Source: Candidatus Saccharimonadota bacterium (GTDB lineage: Bacteria; Patescibacteriota; Saccharimonadia; Saccharimonadales; Saccharimonadaceae). Taken from it: a DNA stretch of 64,000 nucleotides. Both the position numbers and the translations under genes were made by a program. Below, piece after piece: positions 28,791 through 36,973 of the stretch (position 1 is its first letter; the number at the start of each line of letters is the position of its first letter). The stretch lies in assembly GCA_017404795.1 (NCBI GenBank), contig JAFRBR010000004.1, forward strand, positions 34,120 through 98,119. Reading direction: 5' to 3'. Below the pieces are notes generated by a model. It ran no database searches, was not told where the DNA came from, and was given only the letters and a program-made list of their open reading frames with translations.

Positions 28791-29192
28791 TTACCAGACC
28801 TTCACCAAAATCTCACCCCCCAGCCGGTTCTTTTTGGCTTCGCGCCCAGTCATCAAACCTTTGGAAGTAGACACAATGATCATACCACGTCCAGATTTCA
28901 CCACCGGCAAATCATCCGCCGAAGAATACACCCGGCGTCCTGGCTTGGAAACCTTAGAAATCTCGTTAATCTTTGAAACCGTCCCCGGCTCAAAAATCAC
29001 TACCTTCAGCATCCCTCGTGGCTCCCCCTCGATTACTTCGTAACCAGCAACGTAACCATTCTTGGCCAAGACCTCAATCACGCCTACTTTCAGCTTGGAG
29101 GTAGGAACTAAAATTTCATTTTTGCCGACCATCACCGCATTGCGAATCCGCGTCAATAAATCAGCAACTTGATCTGTAGATTGTAATGACAT
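28791..29192 (-). CDS. rpsH: Ribosomal protein S8
   Basis: 133 residues from the ATG at 29192, chosen because GAAAGGAG sits 5 nt before it. A longer frame would start inside rpsN. The S8 C-terminal signature GRGMIIVSTSKGLMTG is present, as is DLLTRIRNA near the N-terminus. S8 binds 16S rRNA helix 21 in early 30S assembly. It is the last gene of the operon here. The usual followers (rplF, rplR, rpsE, rplO, secY) are absent, so the spc operon is split. Confidence 0.96.
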   Translation of the reverse strand: MSLQSTDQVADLLTRIRNAVMVGKNEILVPTSKLKVGVIEVLAKNGYVAGYEVIEGEPRGMLKVVIFEPGTVSKINEISKVSKPGRRVYSSADDLPVVKSGRGMIIVSTSKGLMTGREAKKNRLGGEILVKVW

Positions 29193-29206
29193 ATTTCTCC
29201 TTTCTC

Positions 29207-29476
29207 CTACCAACTACTCTTTGTTACACCCGGAATTTCGCCTTTCGAAGCTTTTTCCCGGAAATTAATACGCGATAAACCAAATCGGCGCATATAACCA
29301 CGTGGTCGACCATCCAACATGTCGCGATTCTTAAGCCGCGTCGGCGATGAATTACGCGGTAACTTCTGCAAACCCTCGAGGTCGCCTGCCGCCTTCAATG
29401 CCGCCCGCTTGTCTTTATATTTCTCATACATTTTTTGCCGCTTTTTGTCGCGGTAAACAGCAGATTTCTTCGCCAT
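29207..29476 (-). CDS. rpsN: Ribosomal protein S14 (zinc-free form)
   Basis: 89 residues, a small-subunit head protein. The C-terminal block [19 protein letters not shown] is diagnostic. The CxxC...CxxC zinc motif is missing, so this is the C-minus form. Length fits that class. Confidence 0.96.
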   Translation of the reverse strand: MAKKSAVYRDKKRQKMYEKYKDKRAALKAAGDLEGLQKLPRNSSPTRLKNRDMLDGRPRGYMRRFGLSRINFREKASKGEIPGVTKSSW

Positions 29477-30142
29477 CTATTTACCCTCCCTTTCAAATGG
29501 CATTCCAAAGAGTTCTAGCAATTTCAAACTTCCTTCCTTTGAACCATTTTTAATAATAAACGTTACTTCTAGACCGTGCAAAACGCTCGCGTCCTCAAAA
29601 GTAATCTCTGGGAACACCGTCTGCTCCTTGATGCCTAGGTTGTAATTACCTTGTTGATCAAAAGCCGCCCGACTCACCCCGTGAAAATCCCTTACGTGCG
29701 GCAAAGCCACATTAATCAACCGGTCCACGAACTCATACATCTTATCATTACGCAAAGTCACGAGATAGCCAATCGGCGCGCCCATGCCTTTCCGAATCTT
29801 AAAAGTCGCGATCGATTTCTTGGCCAGCCTCGAAGTCGGTGCTTGACCGGTAATCTTACCCAGCGTCAACGCTACCGTCTCGGTAAACCGCTTGTCTTCA
29901 CGCTTTTTACCTACGCCACAGGATACCACCACCTTCTTTAGCTCTGGCACCTGGTTGATATTAGCCAAATTAAGTTCCTTGGCTAGTTTCGCCTTAAACT
30001 CTTTATTATAGAGCTCTTTAAGGCGTGGTTGTGCTTTAGCGTCAGCTTTGACTGGCTTTGCGACCGGTTTTTCAGCCGGTTTTTCAGTCGGTTTTGCAGC
30101 AGTCTTAGCCGTAGCTTTAGCAGCCGTTTTCTTTTCCGCCAT
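29477..30142 (-). CDS. rplE: Ribosomal protein L5 with Lys/Ala-rich N-terminal extension
   Basis: 221 residues against the usual ~180. The first ~40 residues are a Lys/Ala/Pro-rich tail (AKATAKTAAKPTEKPAEKP). The L5 fold then follows: LKKVVVSCGVGKKREDKR, TGQAPTSRLAKKSIATFKIR and HGLEVTFIIKN. L5 binds 5S rRNA in the central protuberance. It overlaps rplX by one base at 30142. The tail is low in sequence complexity and probably disordered. Confidence 0.95.
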   Translation of the reverse strand: MAEKKTAAKATAKTAAKPTEKPAEKPVAKPVKADAKAQPRLKELYNKEFKAKLAKELNLANINQVPELKKVVVSCGVGKKREDKRFTETVALTLGKITGQAPTSRLAKKSIATFKIRKGMGAPIGYLVTLRNDKMYEFVDRLINVALPHVRDFHGVSRAAFDQQGNYNLGIKEQTVFPEITFEDASVLHGLEVTFIIKNGSKEGSLKLLELFGMPFEREGK

Positions 30143-30420
30143 TACTTAGCTCCTTTCTTATCTGTCTTCTTGGCAGCTTTTTTCTCAAATTTTGCCGCTT
30201 CGACCAGCTTCAAATTCGAAAAATCAATTCCCACATGCACCGTCTTCTTGCCTCCAGCCGGATTGAACTGAGTTTTCTTCATATGGCGCTCGACCAACCC
30301 AATCCCCTCAAGGCAGGCCTTGCCAGCTTTGCGGTCAATCCCAACGATTTTTGCAGTTTCGCCCTTGTGGCTACCAGCAATCACCGTCACTTTGTCGTTA
30401 ATTTTCAATCCTTTTGCCAT
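30142..30420 (-). CDS. rplX: Ribosomal protein L24
   Basis: 92 residues. A KOW motif is visible (KINDKVTVIAGSHKGETAKI), then the 23S-binding part NLVERHMKKTQ in this variant (GLVERHMKKTQFNPAGGKK). An early 50S assembly initiator. The last ~15 residues are Lys-rich. Confidence 0.95.
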   Translation of the reverse strand: MAKGLKINDKVTVIAGSHKGETAKIVGIDRKAGKACLEGIGLVERHMKKTQFNPAGGKKTVHVGIDFSNLKLVEAAKFEKKAAKKTDKKGAK

Positions 30421-30421
30421 T

Positions 30422-30790
30422 TTAGAGTACCTCCGGTGCTAAACTGATAATCTTCATAAAACCCTTTTCGCGTAGCTCTCTAGGAATCGGGCCAAACACC
30501 CGCGTACCCTTTGGCGTCTTGTCGTCATTGACTAACACTGCGGCGTTTTCGTCAAACCGAATAGTCGAGCCATCTGGCCGGCGAATCGGCTGACGGGTGC
30601 GGACAATCACTGCTCGCACAATCGCCTTCTTCTTGACGTTACCGTTAGGCGTTGCTTCCTTCACCGAGCAAGTCACAACGTCACCTACCCGAGCATAACG
30701 CGCCCTAGTGCCACCCAGTACCCGGATTACTCCGAGCTCCTTAGCGCCACTGTTATCGGCTACTTTTAATCTACTTTCTTGCTGTATCAT
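30422..30790 (-). CDS. rplN: Ribosomal protein L14
   Basis: 122 residues, the standard length. The signature [18 protein letters not shown] opens the protein, and [18 protein letters not shown] closes it. It sits at the subunit interface of the 50S. The gap to rpsQ is zero. Confidence 0.97.
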   Translation of the reverse strand: MIQQESRLKVADNSGAKELGVIRVLGGTRARYARVGDVVTCSVKEATPNGNVKKKAIVRAVIVRTRQPIRRPDGSTIRFDENAAVLVNDDKTPKGTRVFGPIPRELREKGFMKIISLAPEVL

Positions 30791-31237
30791 TTATGCGTCC
30801 TCCCCTTCAGCAGCCTTAGCCTTCTTTTCGGCTTCTACCTCTGTTTTATCGGAACTTTTAGACGCGCTAGCTTCAGCAGCTTCAGCCTTTTCAGCCTCAG
30901 CCTTCTCCGCCGCCCTTCGCGCCTTTGCCTCGGCATCTGCTCCGACCTTTTCAGCTTCATAGGCCTTGTTTACATCTTCTTTTAGCTCTACTGAGCCTCG
31001 CGACTTCTCTAATACCTTAACCAAGGTATAAGCCTTAGTCTTAGAAATCGGCCGGCTCATCGCAATCTGCACTCGGTCCCCCACATGCGCCTCATTCTTG
31101 GCATCATGTGCCGTGTATTTCCGAGTCTTGGAATACTGTTTCCGATAAAGAGGATGCGTTTCTCTACTCACGATAGAGACGGTAATGGTCTTATCGCGCT
31201 TGTCAGAAGTCACGGTTCCAATCAAAGTGTGTGCCAT
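30791..31237 (-). CDS. rpsQ: Ribosomal protein S17 with Ala/Lys/Glu-rich C-terminal tail
   Basis: 148 residues against about 85 normally. The first ~85 are S17: GTVTSDKRDKTITVSIVSR, HPLYRKQYSKTRKYTAHD, VGDRVQIAMSRPISKTKAY. A tail of ~60 residues follows that is almost only A, E, K and S and is probably disordered or a coiled helix. In most bacteria rpmC (L29) lies between rplP and rpsQ. Here rplP stops at 31239 and rpsQ starts at 31237, so L29 is absent from this position. Confidence 0.94.
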   Translation of the reverse strand: MAHTLIGTVTSDKRDKTITVSIVSRETHPLYRKQYSKTRKYTAHDAKNEAHVGDRVQIAMSRPISKTKAYTLVKVLEKSRGSVELKEDVNKAYEAEKVGADAEAKARRAAEKAEAEKAEAAEASASKSSDKTEVEAEKKAKAAEGEDA

Positions 31238-31238
31238 C

Positions 31239-31658
31239 TTAAAACTCCTCCTTCTTAATTATTTTACATTTCACCGGCAACTTGTGCGAAGCCAACCGGA
31301 GAGCCTCTCTAGCCTGCGCTTCGGTCACATCGGCAATCTCAAACATTACCGTACCTGCCTTCACCTTTGCTACGTAAAACTGCGGCTCACCCTTACCAGA
31401 ACCCATTTTCACATCTAACGGCTTCTTACTAACTGGTGTATGTGGGAAAATCCGAATCCAAATTTTACCACCCCGCTTCACATAACGGGTAATCGCCTGA
31501 CGAGCCGCCTCAATCTGGCGCGCCGTTATTCGCTCATTATCTAGCGACATCAGGCCAAATTCACCAAATGCCACTGTATTACAACGCGTTGCGATACCTT
31601 CGTTTTTGCCTTTGCGCACCTTGCGATGCGGAACTTTTTTCGGTACTAAAATTGCCAT
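31239..31658 (-). CDS. rplP: Ribosomal protein L16
   Basis: 139 residues, the usual length. L16 blocks [36 protein letters not shown] and [16 protein letters not shown] are visible. It contacts the A-site tRNA elbow and completes 50S maturation. The stop and the next start are 1 bp apart. Confidence 0.97.
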   Translation of the reverse strand: MAILVPKKVPHRKVRKGKNEGIATRCNTVAFGEFGLMSLDNERITARQIEAARQAITRYVKRGGKIWIRIFPHTPVSKKPLDVKMGSGKGEPQFYVAKVKAGTVMFEIADVTEAQAREALRLASHKLPVKCKIIKKEEF

Positions 31659-31659
31659 C

Positions 31660-32286
31660 TTACTTTTCCCCCTTATAAATCCAAACTTTTACACCGACAA
31701 TCCCGGCAATCGTCTGAGCATGATGACAGTAAAAATCAATATCCGCCCGAAGCGTATGTAGAGGCACCGACCCCTCAATAAACTTCTCGCGCCGGCTCAT
31801 TTCTGCGCCGTTCAGCCGTCCTGCTACCTCAATACGCACCCCCTTAGCGCCGGCATTCATTGACGACTGCAAAGCCATTTTTACTGCTCGACGGAAATTC
31901 ATCCGCTTGCCCAGCTGAAAACCGATATTTTCAGCCACTAGTTTAGCGTTTAATTCTGGTTTCTTCAACTCTTCGACATTAATTCTAATCGGCCCCTCTA
32001 CGATTTTTTCGAGTTGCTTCTTTAATTCATTGATCCCCGACCCCTGTTTACCAATCACGGCACCTGCCTTCGCAGTTAAAATCGTAATGGTTGTCAGGTT
32101 GGCCGAACGCTCAATATCAATCCGCGCAATCGTCGGACGCGCCTTAAATCGCTCCTCAATCAGCTTGCGGATTTGGTCATCTTCGCGTAGCCAATGACGA
32201 AAATCGCTCTTGCGGGTAAACCACTTCGAGGACCAGTCTTTGCTTACTTGAAGACGGTAAGAGATGGGATTAACCTTCTGACCCAT
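31660..32286 (-). CDS. rpsC: Ribosomal protein S3
   Basis: 208 residues. It begins [12 protein letters not shown], with a KH domain ([20 protein letters not shown]) and the C-terminal domain [20 protein letters not shown] and [15 protein letters not shown]3 forms the mRNA entry tunnel. No long tail, unlike several neighbours. Confidence 0.97.
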   Translation of the reverse strand: MGQKVNPISYRLQVSKDWSSKWFTRKSDFRHWLREDDQIRKLIEERFKARPTIARIDIERSANLTTITILTAKAGAVIGKQGSGINELKKQLEKIVEGPIRINVEELKKPELNAKLVAENIGFQLGKRMNFRRAVKMALQSSMNAGAKGVRIEVAGRLNGAEMSRREKFIEGSVPLHTLRADIDFYCHHAQTIAGIVGVKVWIYKGEK

Positions 32287-32287
32287 A

Positions 32288-32737
32288 TTACTTTTTCTCC
32301 TTCGCTTCTACCTCTGTTTTTGCGGACTTTTCAGACGCGCTTTTTTTGGCGTCTTTTTTGTCCTCAAAGGCAGTCTTCTTTACTTTCTCTTCGCCTGCGA
32401 CCTCAACAAAAATGTTGGACGAAATCTTCTCATACGGCAATGCGCGACCCCTAGAAGCGGGCTTATAGCGTCGCATTCTAGTGCCACTAGTTACAAAAAT
32501 CCTCGCAATCCGAATCGTCTTCGGATCAATCGAAACTTTGTTATTGTTTAGCAAATTCGCATTAGCCGATTCTACGGCCTTCAAAACTGCTCTTGCCGCC
32601 TTGCGGGGTGTATGTTCCAAAATCACTACCGCATCCGCTACATAGCGATCCCTCACTAAGCTAGCCACAATATTGGTCTTGCGTGGCTGGGAATCAACAC
32701 CCTTGGCGTATGCATGTGCAAAATGTGTCTCTGCCAT
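32288..32737 (-). CDS. rplV: Ribosomal protein L22 with basic C-terminal tail
   Basis: 149 residues against ~110. The L22 core is clear: QPRKTNIVASLVRDRYVADA, ANAEANLLNN-like (ESANANLLNNNKVS) and RMRRYKPASRGRALPYEK. About 35 extra residues rich in Lys, Glu and Ala follow (VKKTAFEDKKDAKKSASEKS). L22 lines the exit tunnel. Confidence 0.95.
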   Translation of the reverse strand: MAETHFAHAYAKGVDSQPRKTNIVASLVRDRYVADAVVILEHTPRKAARAVLKAVESANANLLNNNKVSIDPKTIRIARIFVTSGTRMRRYKPASRGRALPYEKISSNIFVEVAGEEKVKKTAFEDKKDAKKSASEKSAKTEVEAKEKK

Positions 32738-32740
32738 TTT

Positions 32741-33034
32741 TTACCCCTTTCCTTTCGCGGCCGCGGCTTCGGCAGCCTTCTTACCACCGTGTCGGCGGAA
32801 TTTACGAGTCGGCGCAAATTCACCCAATTTATGACCGACCATGTTTTCCGAAATATAAACCGGCACATGAACTTTGCCGTTGTGCACAGCAATCGTCCGC
32901 CCCACCATTTCTGGCGAAATAGTCGAAGCCCTGGCCCAAGTTTTTATCACGGTGCGGTCTTCCGACGAGAGAGCAGCGACTTTTTTGGCTAGTTTATAGT
33001 CTACAAACGGACCTTTTTTCAAACTCCTAGACAT
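32741..33034 (-). CDS. rpsS: Ribosomal protein S19
   Basis: 97 residues. Opens [17 protein letters not shown]; the S19 signature [20 protein letters not shown] is present. It binds the 30S head near the decoding-site tRNA. Confidence 0.97.
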   Translation of the reverse strand: MSRSLKKGPFVDYKLAKKVAALSSEDRTVIKTWARASTISPEMVGRTIAVHNGKVHVPVYISENMVGHKLGEFAPTRKFRRHGGKKAAEAAAAKGKG

Positions 33035-33036
33035 CT

Positions 33037-33873
33037 CTATCTCCTCTTTCCTTCGTGGCGACTGCGCACGATCATCTTATTAGTTTTCTTGTTTTTGCGA
33101 GTACGGTACCCTAACGTCAATTGACCCCATGGTGTTCTCGGCGCCTTACCAGAACCGTGCCGACCACCGTCACCACCACCGTGTGGGTGATCTACCGCAT
33201 TCATCACGACACCACGTACTGTCGGGCGGATACCCTTACGGCGTTTCCGACCGGCCGAGCCAATTTTTACATTCTGATGTTGCAAATTCGACACTGTGCC
33301 AATCGAGGCCTCACAAGCGGTCAAAACCTTCCGCACCTCGCCCGATGGCATCTTCAAGGTAGCATATTCGCCTTCTTTCGCCATCAACTGAGCCTGAGCA
33401 CCAGCCGCGCGCACCATCTGAGCGCCCTTACCTGGATTTAGCTCAATCGCGTAAACAAAAGTACCAACTGGGATATTTTCAAGTGGCATCCGGTTGGAAG
33501 TCTCCACCTCTACCTCTTTACCAGTCTTGAATTTAGTCCCCTTAGTCATCTTGGTATCGGCAATTACGTAATAATACACACCTTTTTCGTCTTTCACCCG
33601 TGCAATCCGAGCCGAACGATTTGGATCGTACTCAATCTCTTCCACGGTAAAAGTCAAATCTCGTGGCAATTTATAAGTAATTATCCGATAGTGGCGCTTT
33701 ACTCCGCCACCACGATGTCGCACTGTAATGCGACCTTGGTTATTTCTACCCGCTCGCTGCTTCTTACTAGCCAGCAAAGACTTCATCGGCTTCTTTGTCG
33801 TAATCTGATCAAAATCCTGAGTTGTCTTACCACGCTGAGCCGGAGTCATGGGGCGATATTGCTTAATAGCCAT
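33037..33873 (-). CDS. rplB: Ribosomal protein L2
   Basis: 278 residues, the standard length. Peptidyl-transferase-region protein. The conserved C-terminal block [19 protein letters not shown], with the key His, and the N-terminal [16 protein letters not shown] are present. It overlaps rplW by one base. Confidence 0.97.
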   Translation of the reverse strand: MAIKQYRPMTPAQRGKTTQDFDQITTKKPMKSLLASKKQRAGRNNQGRITVRHRGGGVKRHYRIITYKLPRDLTFTVEEIEYDPNRSARIARVKDEKGVYYYVIADTKMTKGTKFKTGKEVEVETSNRMPLENIPVGTFVYAIELNPGKGAQMVRAAGAQAQLMAKEGEYATLKMPSGEVRKVLTACEASIGTVSNLQHQNVKIGSAGRKRRKGIRPTVRGVVMNAVDHPHGGGDGGRHGSGKAPRTPWGQLTLGYRTRKNKKTNKMIVRSRHEGKRR

Positions 33874-34316
33874 TACTTCTTCTCCTTACCTGCATTCTTG
33901 TCCGCCTTTTCCGCTTTTTTAGTAGCTTTTTCAGCTGCTTTTTCTAGCTTCTTGGCTTCCTTTGCGCTGGTTTTATTAGTTTTCTTAGGCTCTTCCTTCG
34001 CCGTATCTTCGTCAAATACCCGAATCGAATTACCCTTCTTTAGTCTCACATAAGCAAACTTCTTGTCTTGGCGATAAGTCGTGCCTGGATAAGCGTGCTT
34101 ACCCCGACTAAACCGCGTCTTCTTGCCCTTACGAATCATCGTCCGGACATCCGTCACCGTCACATTAAACTCTTCTTCTACCTGCCTCGCAATCGCTTGC
34201 TTGCTCATCGACTTCTTCACCGGAAAAACATAAATCCGGTTGGTCTGCTCTAAATAGCTCTTCTCGGTAGCCCTTGGCTCCAACATGTTTAACTTAATTC
34301 CTGCTTCTTCTGCCAT
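33873..34316 (-). CDS. rplW: Ribosomal protein L23 with Lys-rich C-terminal tail
   Basis: 147 residues against ~95-100. The L23 core runs from PRATEKSYLEQTNRIYVF to KKFAYVRLKKGNSIRV. The last ~45 residues are Lys/Ala/Glu (TNKTSAKEAKKLEKAAEKA). L23 is the docking site for trigger factor and SRP at the tunnel exit. Confidence 0.94.
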   Translation of the reverse strand: MAEEAGIKLNMLEPRATEKSYLEQTNRIYVFPVKKSMSKQAIARQVEEEFNVTVTDVRTMIRKGKKTRFSRGKHAYPGTTYRQDKKFAYVRLKKGNSIRVFDEDTAKEEPKKTNKTSAKEAKKLEKAAEKATKKAEKADKNAGKEKK

Positions 34317-34317
34317 T

Positions 34318-34917
34318 TTACTTCTCCTCTCCCTTTAGCCACTTAGTCGCCACCTTCAAAGCCGCATCAGAAAACACAATCGCATCCGCATTCATAATGT
34401 CAAACACATTGAGATAAGTCGCTCGTACCAATTTGACATTAGGCAAATTATTGGTTGAACGTAGAACCTCTGGGGTCTTTTCGTTTGCTACTGCTAGCAC
34501 GTTCTTGCCCTCGAGCTTCAAATCTTTCAAAATTTTAACTGCATCCTTAGTTTTGCCAGTTAGCTTAGCCGGCGTTTCTAACACAATCACGGCCTTATCG
34601 GCATTTTTCATCGAAAGCGCCTGGCAAACTGCCTGCCGCTTGGCTTGCTTACTAATCTTCTTGGTGAAATTCTCTTCACCAGTGCGACCAAACGCCACTC
34701 CACCATGTCGCCAAATCGGGTTCCGAGTGGAGCCAAATCGTGCTCTACCGGTACCTTTTTGCCGCCAAGGCTTCTTGCCACCACCCCGGACTTCGCCTCG
34801 CTTCAAAGTTTTAGCGTGGCTCGAACGTGAATTTGCAAGATACGCATCGTAAGCAAGTTTCACGAGCTCGTGGTTTTCAACCTTTAGACCAAAGATATCT
34901 TTATCTAACGTAGCCAT
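34318..34917 (-). CDS. rplD: Ribosomal protein L4
   Basis: 199 residues. The long extended loop is visible (RGGGKKPWRQKGTGRARFG, NPIWRHGGVAFG), as is the C-terminal IVFSDAALKVATKWL. L4 lines the exit tunnel. In Escherichia coli it also represses the S10 operon; whether it does here is unknown, but a long leader precedes rplC. Confidence 0.96.
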   Translation of the reverse strand: MATLDKDIFGLKVENHELVKLAYDAYLANSRSSHAKTLKRGEVRGGGKKPWRQKGTGRARFGSTRNPIWRHGGVAFGRTGEENFTKKISKQAKRQAVCQALSMKNADKAVIVLETPAKLTGKTKDAVKILKDLKLEGKNVLAVANEKTPEVLRSTNNLPNVKLVRATYLNVFDIMNADAIVFSDAALKVATKWLKGEEK

Positions 34918-34918
34918 A

Positions 34919-35539
34919 TTACTCCTTTCCCTCCAAACTTACGATTCCTTTTCTCGGGCCAGGCACCGCGCCTTTGAGGCCAATCAAATTTTTCTCCGCG
35001 TCAATGTAGGCTACTACCAGATTCTTCACCGTCACTTGTTCGTGACCCATCCGACCTGGCATTTTCTTGCCTTTCCAGACTTTCTGCGGATACATCGAAC
35101 CAATCGACCCGACTCGCCGGATATTTCCCTTAAAGCCGTGCGTATTACGCGATTCGATAAAATTGTGTCGCTTCACCGTACCAGCAAACCCTTTACCTTT
35201 GCTCGTACCGGTTACTGCTACTTTGTCGCCTAGTTTAAAACTGTTGACATCTATCTTGTCGCCCAGTTTCATCCCCTCTGGAATTTCCTCTACGCGAAAT
35301 TCTTTCAGGACCTTAGGACTGTTGTTTTCGCCGGCTTTCTTAGCGTGGCCAGCGACCGACTTGCTCAGATTCCGACTCGTACCATATCCCACCTGCACAG
35401 CGTTATAACCATCAGTTTCGATGGTTTTAATCTGAGTCACCGTGCAAGGGCCAGCTTCGAGGATAGTAACCGGAGTCACCACACCGTCGTCACCGATGAT
35501 CTGAGTCATACCAATTTTGGTGCCGAGAATGACTTGCAT
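34919..35539 (-). CDS. rplC: Ribosomal protein L3
   Basis: 206 residues. L3 blocks ILGTKIGMTQIIGDDG, SKGKGFAGTVKRHNF and GSIGSMYPQKVWKGKKMPG are present. It is the first gene of the operon. rpsJ (S10), which usually precedes rplC, is not here. AAAGGAATAGG precedes the ATG. A structured leader of about 210 nt separates it from the promoter. Confidence 0.97.
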   Translation of the reverse strand: MQVILGTKIGMTQIIGDDGVVTPVTILEAGPCTVTQIKTIETDGYNAVQVGYGTSRNLSKSVAGHAKKAGENNSPKVLKEFRVEEIPEGMKLGDKIDVNSFKLGDKVAVTGTSKGKGFAGTVKRHNFIESRNTHGFKGNIRRVGSIGSMYPQKVWKGKKMPGRMGHEQVTVKNLVVAYIDAEKNLIGLKGAVPGPRKGIVSLEGKE

Positions 35540-35753
35540 CCTATTCCTTTCGTTTAATATTTACTCTTACTGGCAAAAACCAGTACTCCACGCGCCCCTG
35601 TAAGGCACAATTCGTGCATTTTGCCTCTGTACACCAAGCAAAATTACACTATTAAAACTAGACTTTTAGGTCGGTTTCCCCTGTCGGCTCACGGATCGCT
35701 TAAGACGCTCACTTCCACCAAACATCGGACCTCTCCTTGTGTCTAGATATAAC
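35540..35753 (-). ncRNA. Leader RNA of the rplC operon
   Basis: About 210 nt lie between the promoter and rplC. The minus-strand transcript can form several stems, for example AGGTC (35735-35731) with GACCT near 35669-35665, and a GCACgaattGTGC hairpin near 35619-35607. It also carries a 19-codon ORF (35666-35725). It may be an autoregulatory ribosomal-protein leader. The binding protein cannot be named from sequence. Confidence 0.5.
35666..35725 (-). CDS. Possible 19-aa leader ORF upstream of rplC
   Basis: ATG at 35725 with AAGGAGAG 6 nt upstream, ending TAA at 35666. It encodes MFGGSERLKRSVSRQGKPT, a very basic peptide. It starts ~28 nt after the predicted transcription start and lies inside the structured part of the leader. 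It could be a translated regulatory uORF, or a chance frame in an RNA element with an SD-like loop. Confidence 0.35.
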   Translation of the reverse strand: MFGGSERLKRSVSRQGKPT

Positions 35754-35759
35754 ACCTCT

Positions 35760-35788
35760 ATTGTAGCACAAAAACTCCCTCTTGCCAA
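35760..35788 (-). promoter_or_regulatory. Promoter of the ribosomal protein operon
   Basis: TTGGCA (35788-35783), 17-bp spacer, TACAAT (35765-35760), with an extended TGC in front of the -10 on the minus strand. Transcription should begin near 35753. Confidence 0.8.
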
Positions 35789-35833
35789 CCCCTATTTTCC
35801 ACTTTTTTTGTCAACACTTTCATAAACGTGGGG

Positions 35834-35911
35834 TTGACTTTTCAATTAGTGTGCGGTAGAATCAAATCAGTTTTGGTTTTACTTCTGCTTCTTAGCAGGA
35901 GTAATTTTTAG
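35834..35911 (+). ncRNA. Possible short plus-strand RNA, copy A
   Basis: TTGACT (35834-35839), 17 bp, TAGAAT (35857-35862), then within ~20 nt the stem TTACTTCTGC / GCAGGAGTAA and TTTTTA (ending near 35911). A transcript of ~45 nt antisense to the 3' end of the micro-ORF would result. Confidence 0.45.
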
Positions 35912-35950
35912 TTTAATCGTAGCTTTTATATCTTCGATTTCAACGTCCAT
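35879..35950 (-). CDS. 23-aa conserved small protein, copy A
   Basis: ATG at 35950, with AAAGGAGG placed ideally upstream, encodes MDVEIEDIKATIKLKITP followed by AKKQK. Copy B at 36902-36973 has the same first 18 residues except D2E, with a silent GAT/GAC change and a different basic tail. Conservation of the peptide with silent change, a strong ribosome binding site and a matching promoter (TTGAAG 36034-36029, TAGGGT 36011-36006) argue that it is translated. Function unknown. The opening resembles the first strand of the protein at 39177-39584 (MVDIEIKITID), but this may be chance. Confidence 0.6.
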   Translation of the reverse strand: MDVEIEDIKATIKLKITPAKKQK

Positions 35951-36129
35951 AAACCTCCTTTCTTCTGCTCGCTCTTAATTTTTAATCTATCAACCCCACG
36001 CCGTCACCCTAGCACAAAGAATCAAAAACTTCAACCCCCCCACCTATCCACCCCTGTTTCTCCAAAATTCCCAGGGCATGGAAAAGGACGCCCGGAAAAG
36101 GGTTGAAATGTCCTTTTCCTTCGGCGCCC

Positions 36130-36609
36130 TTACCTTGCGACGAGAAAAAGCCCAAGCTCACTTAGCCTTTCGCGGATCCTATCCATCTTTTTTGGACCCA
36201 ATCCACGAATAGATGAGACATCTTTTTCGGAATACCGCATTAAATCACCAAGCGTTCCAATGTTTGCCCGAACAAGCGCTAAATAAAAGCCATTAAGCCC
36301 ATCTCCCTTTACTTTAAAGAGATCGCTAGAAGAACCAAAGGGAGGTCCGTAAAACGACCCATAAAGCGGGATCTTCCGCCAATCATCAACTCCTGCTTTT
36401 TCGCACAACTCCCGAAGCGCATCATTAATGGGATCGCCATCATCATACCTATATCCGATGCCGATTTCCTCTGTTGCTTCGCCTTCATCGGCAGTCGTAA
36501 CCACTACATCCGCATCGCAATACTCCCGAAGTGCATCCAAAAAAGCTTTCGCTTCCCCTTGCATTTCATCTACGCTGTCAGCTTCAAATTCCGCAGTTAC
36601 CTTAATCAT
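36130..36609 (-). CDS. RNA polymerase alpha-CTD-like protein, 159 aa
   Basis: The start at 36609 is chosen for the AAGAAGG upstream; a longer GTG-initiated frame to 36675 lacks a binding site. The N-terminal half (IKVTAEFEADSVDEMQGEA, then an acidic stretch) is unrecognised. The C-terminal ~55 residues (ALVRANIGTLGDLMRYSEK, then SIRGLGPKKMDRIRERLSEL) match the helix-hairpin-helix alpha-CTD fold, with the GLGPKK loop that in RNAP contacts DNA minor groove. No alpha-NTD is present, so it is not a polymerase subunit. It may be a DNA-binding adaptor. The promoter TTGACT-17-TATAAT (36725-36697) drives it. A second alpha-CTD-like protein is at 39177-39584. Confidence 0.6.
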   Translation of the reverse strand: MIKVTAEFEADSVDEMQGEAKAFLDALREYCDADVVVTTADEGEATEEIGIGYRYDDGDPINDALRELCEKAGVDDWRKIPLYGSFYGPPFGSSSDLFKVKGDGLNGFYLALVRANIGTLGDLMRYSEKDVSSIRGLGPKKMDRIRERLSELGLFLVAR

Positions 36610-36696
36610 TCCTAAAACCTTCTTTCTCTCAAGCCACTTTCTTAAAGTCCTATTCCCACGCACCCCTAGAGGCACGAAAAATCAATTTATACCCTA

Positions 36697-36725
36697 ATTA
36701 TAGCACAAACGGAATAAAAAGTCAA
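36697..36725 (-). promoter_or_regulatory. Promoter of the alpha-CTD-like gene
   Basis: TTGACT (36725-36720), 17 bp, TATAAT (36702-36697). The ~30 bp around it (CTATTGACTTTTTATTCCG then TATAATTA) recur on the plus strand at 43455-43487. Confidence 0.75.
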
Positions 36726-36734
36726 TAGTAACAC

Positions 36735-36785
36735 CACAAAAAATGAAAGCCCCGGAGGACAAACACCTCCAAAGGGGGTTGCCCA
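36735..36785 (-). terminator. Terminator downstream of small ORF copy B
   Basis: On the minus strand CCCC-ttt-GGAGG / CCTCC-GGGG closes a TGTTTGT loop and is followed by CTTTCATTTTTT. It separates copy B from the promoter of the alpha-CTD-like gene. Confidence 0.6.
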
Positions 36786-36856
36786 CTGAAGGAGTTGAAT
36801 AAATAGAAAGTTTACTTTCTATTCTGAAACGACGTCCAGCGGACGCCTCGGAGGGG

Positions 36857-36933
36857 TTGACTTTTCAATTAGTGTGCGGTAGAATCAAATTAGTTTTGGT
36901 TTTACTCTTCGCGTTTGCGAGGAGTAATTTTTA
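36857..36933 (+). ncRNA. Possible short plus-strand RNA, copy B
   Basis: TTGACT, 17 bp, TAGAAT, then TTACTCtTCGC / TGCGAgGAGTAA and TTTTTA. The stem is kept although its bases differ from copy A. Confidence 0.45.
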
Positions 36934-36973
36934 GTTTAATCGTAGCTTTTATGTCTTCGATTTCAACTTCCAT
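36902..36973 (-). CDS. 23-aa conserved small protein, copy B
   Basis: ATG at 36973 behind AAAGGAGG encodes MEVEIEDIKATIKLKITP followed by RKREE. It pairs with copy A (see there). The C-terminal five codons overlap the plus-strand hairpin, which explains why tails differ while both stay charged. The promoter is TTGAAG (37057-37052), 17 bp, TAGGGT (37034-37029). Confidence 0.6.
   Translation of the reverse strand: MEVEIEDIKATIKLKITPRKREE

Larger units (their letters stand above)
35830..36060. repeat. Duplicated ~230-bp unit, copy A
   Basis: It aligns over its whole length with 36853-37081. Each copy carries a 23-codon minus-strand ORF with a TTGAAG-17-TAGGGT promoter. Each also carries a plus-strand promoter (TTGACT-17-TAGAAT) that leads into a short hairpin terminator. 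The copies are direct repeats flanking the gene at 36130-36609. Confidence 0.85.
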
